The notes beneath the pieces are model-generated. The model saw nothing but the letters and a program-made list of their open reading frames with translations. It was not told where the DNA came from and ran no database searches. From positions 1 to 5,769 of the forward strand of contig JAUVKD010000076.1 in the NCBI GenBank assembly GCA_030596385.1: DNA of 5,769 bases, read 5' to 3'. The stretch is from Methanosarcinaceae archaeon (GTDB taxonomy: Archaea; Halobacteriota; Methanosarcinia; Methanosarcinales; Methanosarcinaceae). How positions within the stretch are numbered: the stretch's first letter is position 1; every line of letters begins with the position of its first letter. This document shows positions 5,183 through 5,769 of the stretch, one piece after another. The position numbers and the translations under genes are program-made.

Positions 5183-5414
5183 ATATCCAACCGCATAAGA
5201 GCTGTGGGATATAAGTATTAAGATTAATCGCGATTATTCAGTCGATCTTAAGGATAGAAACGTGTGCGGGCTCGTCTTGTTAATATTGATTTTTAAAATC
5301 CAGGTCTATCTTGACGCCATGGGTTTTTAGGAAATACTATCTGTTACGGATTTGTGTATTAAGTAGGGGTACAATTTGACTTTATGCACAAAGTGGTTGT
5401 TACGCAACCTTTTT
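5183..5414 (+). ncRNA. Candidate structured non-coding RNA (unidentified)
   Basis: This stretch has no gene-sized ORF on either strand outside shadows of its neighbours. It starts where the TATA box at 5156-5163 should initiate. Possible helices in order are: ATATCC plus CGCA pairing with TGTG plus GGATAT (5183-5212, three-base bulge); TTAAGAT with ATCTTAA (5218-5224/5245-5251), enclosing the perfect palindrome TAATCGCGATTA (5225-5236); AGGATAGA with TCTATCTT (5251-5258/5305-5312, one G-U); GATTTT with AAAATC (5288-5300); and GGTTG with CAACC followed by TTTTT (5395-5414). I find no signature of SRP RNA, RNase P RNA or 5S rRNA. In AT-rich DNA some of these stems will arise by chance, so the case rests on promoter, stems and terminator lying in the right order. 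Confidence 0.35.
5391..5414 (+). terminator. Hairpin plus T5, terminator-like
   Basis: GGTTG (5395-5399) pairs with CAACC (5405-5409) around a five-base loop, and five T residues follow at once (5410-5414). The A and G residues just before the stem could pair with the T-run across one T-T mismatch. This would end a transcript coming from the TATA box at 5156 or read-through from cbiC. The same TTTTTAA (5410-5416) could instead act as a weak TATA element for the tRNA gene, starting about 25 bases downstream. Confidence 0.4.
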
Positions 5415-5449
5415 AACCGATAAAATCTATTGAAGTTGATACTCTTGAT

Positions 5450-5524
5450 GGGATAGTAGGGTAGCTTGGTCGATCCTCGAGCGTTTGGGACGCTTGGACT
5501 GCGGTTCAAATCCGCGCTATCCCA
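5450..5524 (+). tRNA. tRNA-Pro (anticodon UGG)
   Basis: A complete 75-base cloverleaf is present. The acceptor stem GGGATAG pairs perfectly with CTATCCC, followed by discriminator A73 at 5524. The D-arm contains AGCTTGGT with the invariant GG. The anticodon stem GAGCG/CGCTT has one G-U pair, with loop TTTGGGA and anticodon TGG at 5486-5488. The T-stem TGCGG/CCGCG encloses TTCAAAT. UGG reads proline CCN codons. No intron is seen, and the CCA tail is not encoded (ACAT follows), as is common in archaea. A T-run follows seven bases later. Confidence 0.96.
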
Positions 5525-5530
5525 CATAAC

Positions 5531-5537
5531 TTTTTTT
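5531..5537 (+). terminator. T7 run after tRNA-Pro
   Basis: Seven T residues begin seven bases after the tRNA 3' end, with no stem other than the tRNA itself before them. This is the usual appearance of a terminator for a stable-RNA gene in archaea. Confidence 0.55.
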
Positions 5538-5769
5538 ATCGATTATTACCTTTGCCACATCCATTAATAATATACTGATCATAATGCTGTCAGTACTTTC
5601 AAGTATACATATTTTCACACAGTTTCAAACTTGACATAGGTTCATATGACCCTCAATCTATCTGCATACTGATTATCATGCAGCAATTCCCGCTCTTTCT
5701 TGACTTTCAAAGATGTACCAAAAACCAATGGCAAGCTAACCTGTTTCCATAGTCCCTATCAAAAGTAAA
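5538..5769. other. Right flank with no supported gene
   Basis: This AT-rich stretch contains no ORF I can support. Two short inverted repeats are visible: TACTGA/TCAGTA (5573-5578/5590-5595) and CTGCAT/ATGCAG (5662-5667/5678-5683). On the minus strand an open frame of 37 codons without an ATG spans 5755 to 5645, stop at 5644-5642. Its tail (SLKVKKERELLHDNQYADRLRVI) has protein-like composition, but I recognise no family. It may be a gene remnant or chance. Confidence 0.3.

Noticed and set aside
5327..5527. Minus-strand open frame of 66 codons over the tRNA gene
   Set aside because: It reads through the complement of tRNA-Pro and the candidate RNA region, and its sequence has no protein-like motif.
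5503..5769. Integration site (att duplication) at the tRNA-Pro 3' end
   Set aside because: I see no second copy of the tRNA 3' segment and no integrase in the window.
1..5769. CRISPR array, insertion sequence or transposon ends
   Set aside because: No regularly spaced direct repeats, transposase motifs or long terminal inverted repeats were found.

Overview
The window is archaeal, most likely from a euryarchaeal methanogen or a relative (Methanosarcinales-like is my guess). The evidence is a full set of anaerobic (cobalt-early, Cbi-type) corrin ring genes, GGTG/GGAGG-type ribosome binding sites, an intronless tRNA without an encoded CCA tail, a TTTATAAA-type TATA box, and bare T-runs where transcripts would end. 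The genus is inference. The coding block is visibly richer in G+C than the AT-rich flanks.

Positions 1-781 lie left of the operon and hold no gene I can name. They contain a 42-codon open frame running off the left edge (2-130), a 42-residue small ORF with a TATA-like box placed as for a leaderless mRNA (166-326), a chain of tiny overlapping ORFs (451-669), and an eight-T run (684-691) that would end any transcript of this region before the operon.

Positions 782-5081 are one tightly packed plus-strand operon: cbiT, cbiL, cbiF, cbiG (N-terminal/middle part), cbiG (C-terminal, CobE-like part), cbiH, cbiC. Junctions are +13, 0, -4, -4, -32 and -11 nt, so translation is probably coupled. The proteins cover C20 methylation (CbiL), C17 methylation with ring contraction (CbiH), C11 methylation (CbiF), lactone opening with loss of the two-carbon unit (CbiG pair), C15 methylation with C12 decarboxylation (CbiT) and the final C11-to-C12 methyl shift (CbiC). 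CbiD, CbiE, CbiJ, CbiA and the cobalt chelatase are not in the window. Three points stand out: CbiG is split into two genes; the CbiG N-terminal gene has a doubtful start; and CbiC has isoleucine where the family has its active-site histidine.

Positions 5082-5449 contain no gene-sized ORF. They hold a ribosome-binding site leading into a six-codon ORF, the best TATA box in the window (5156-5163), and then a run of inverted repeats beginning where that promoter should start transcription and ending in a hairpin plus T-run (5391-5414). I read this as a candidate structured non-coding RNA. A tRNA-Pro(UGG) gene follows at 5450-5524 with its own T-run. The last 245 bases have no supported gene, only weak inverted repeats and a short minus-strand open frame.
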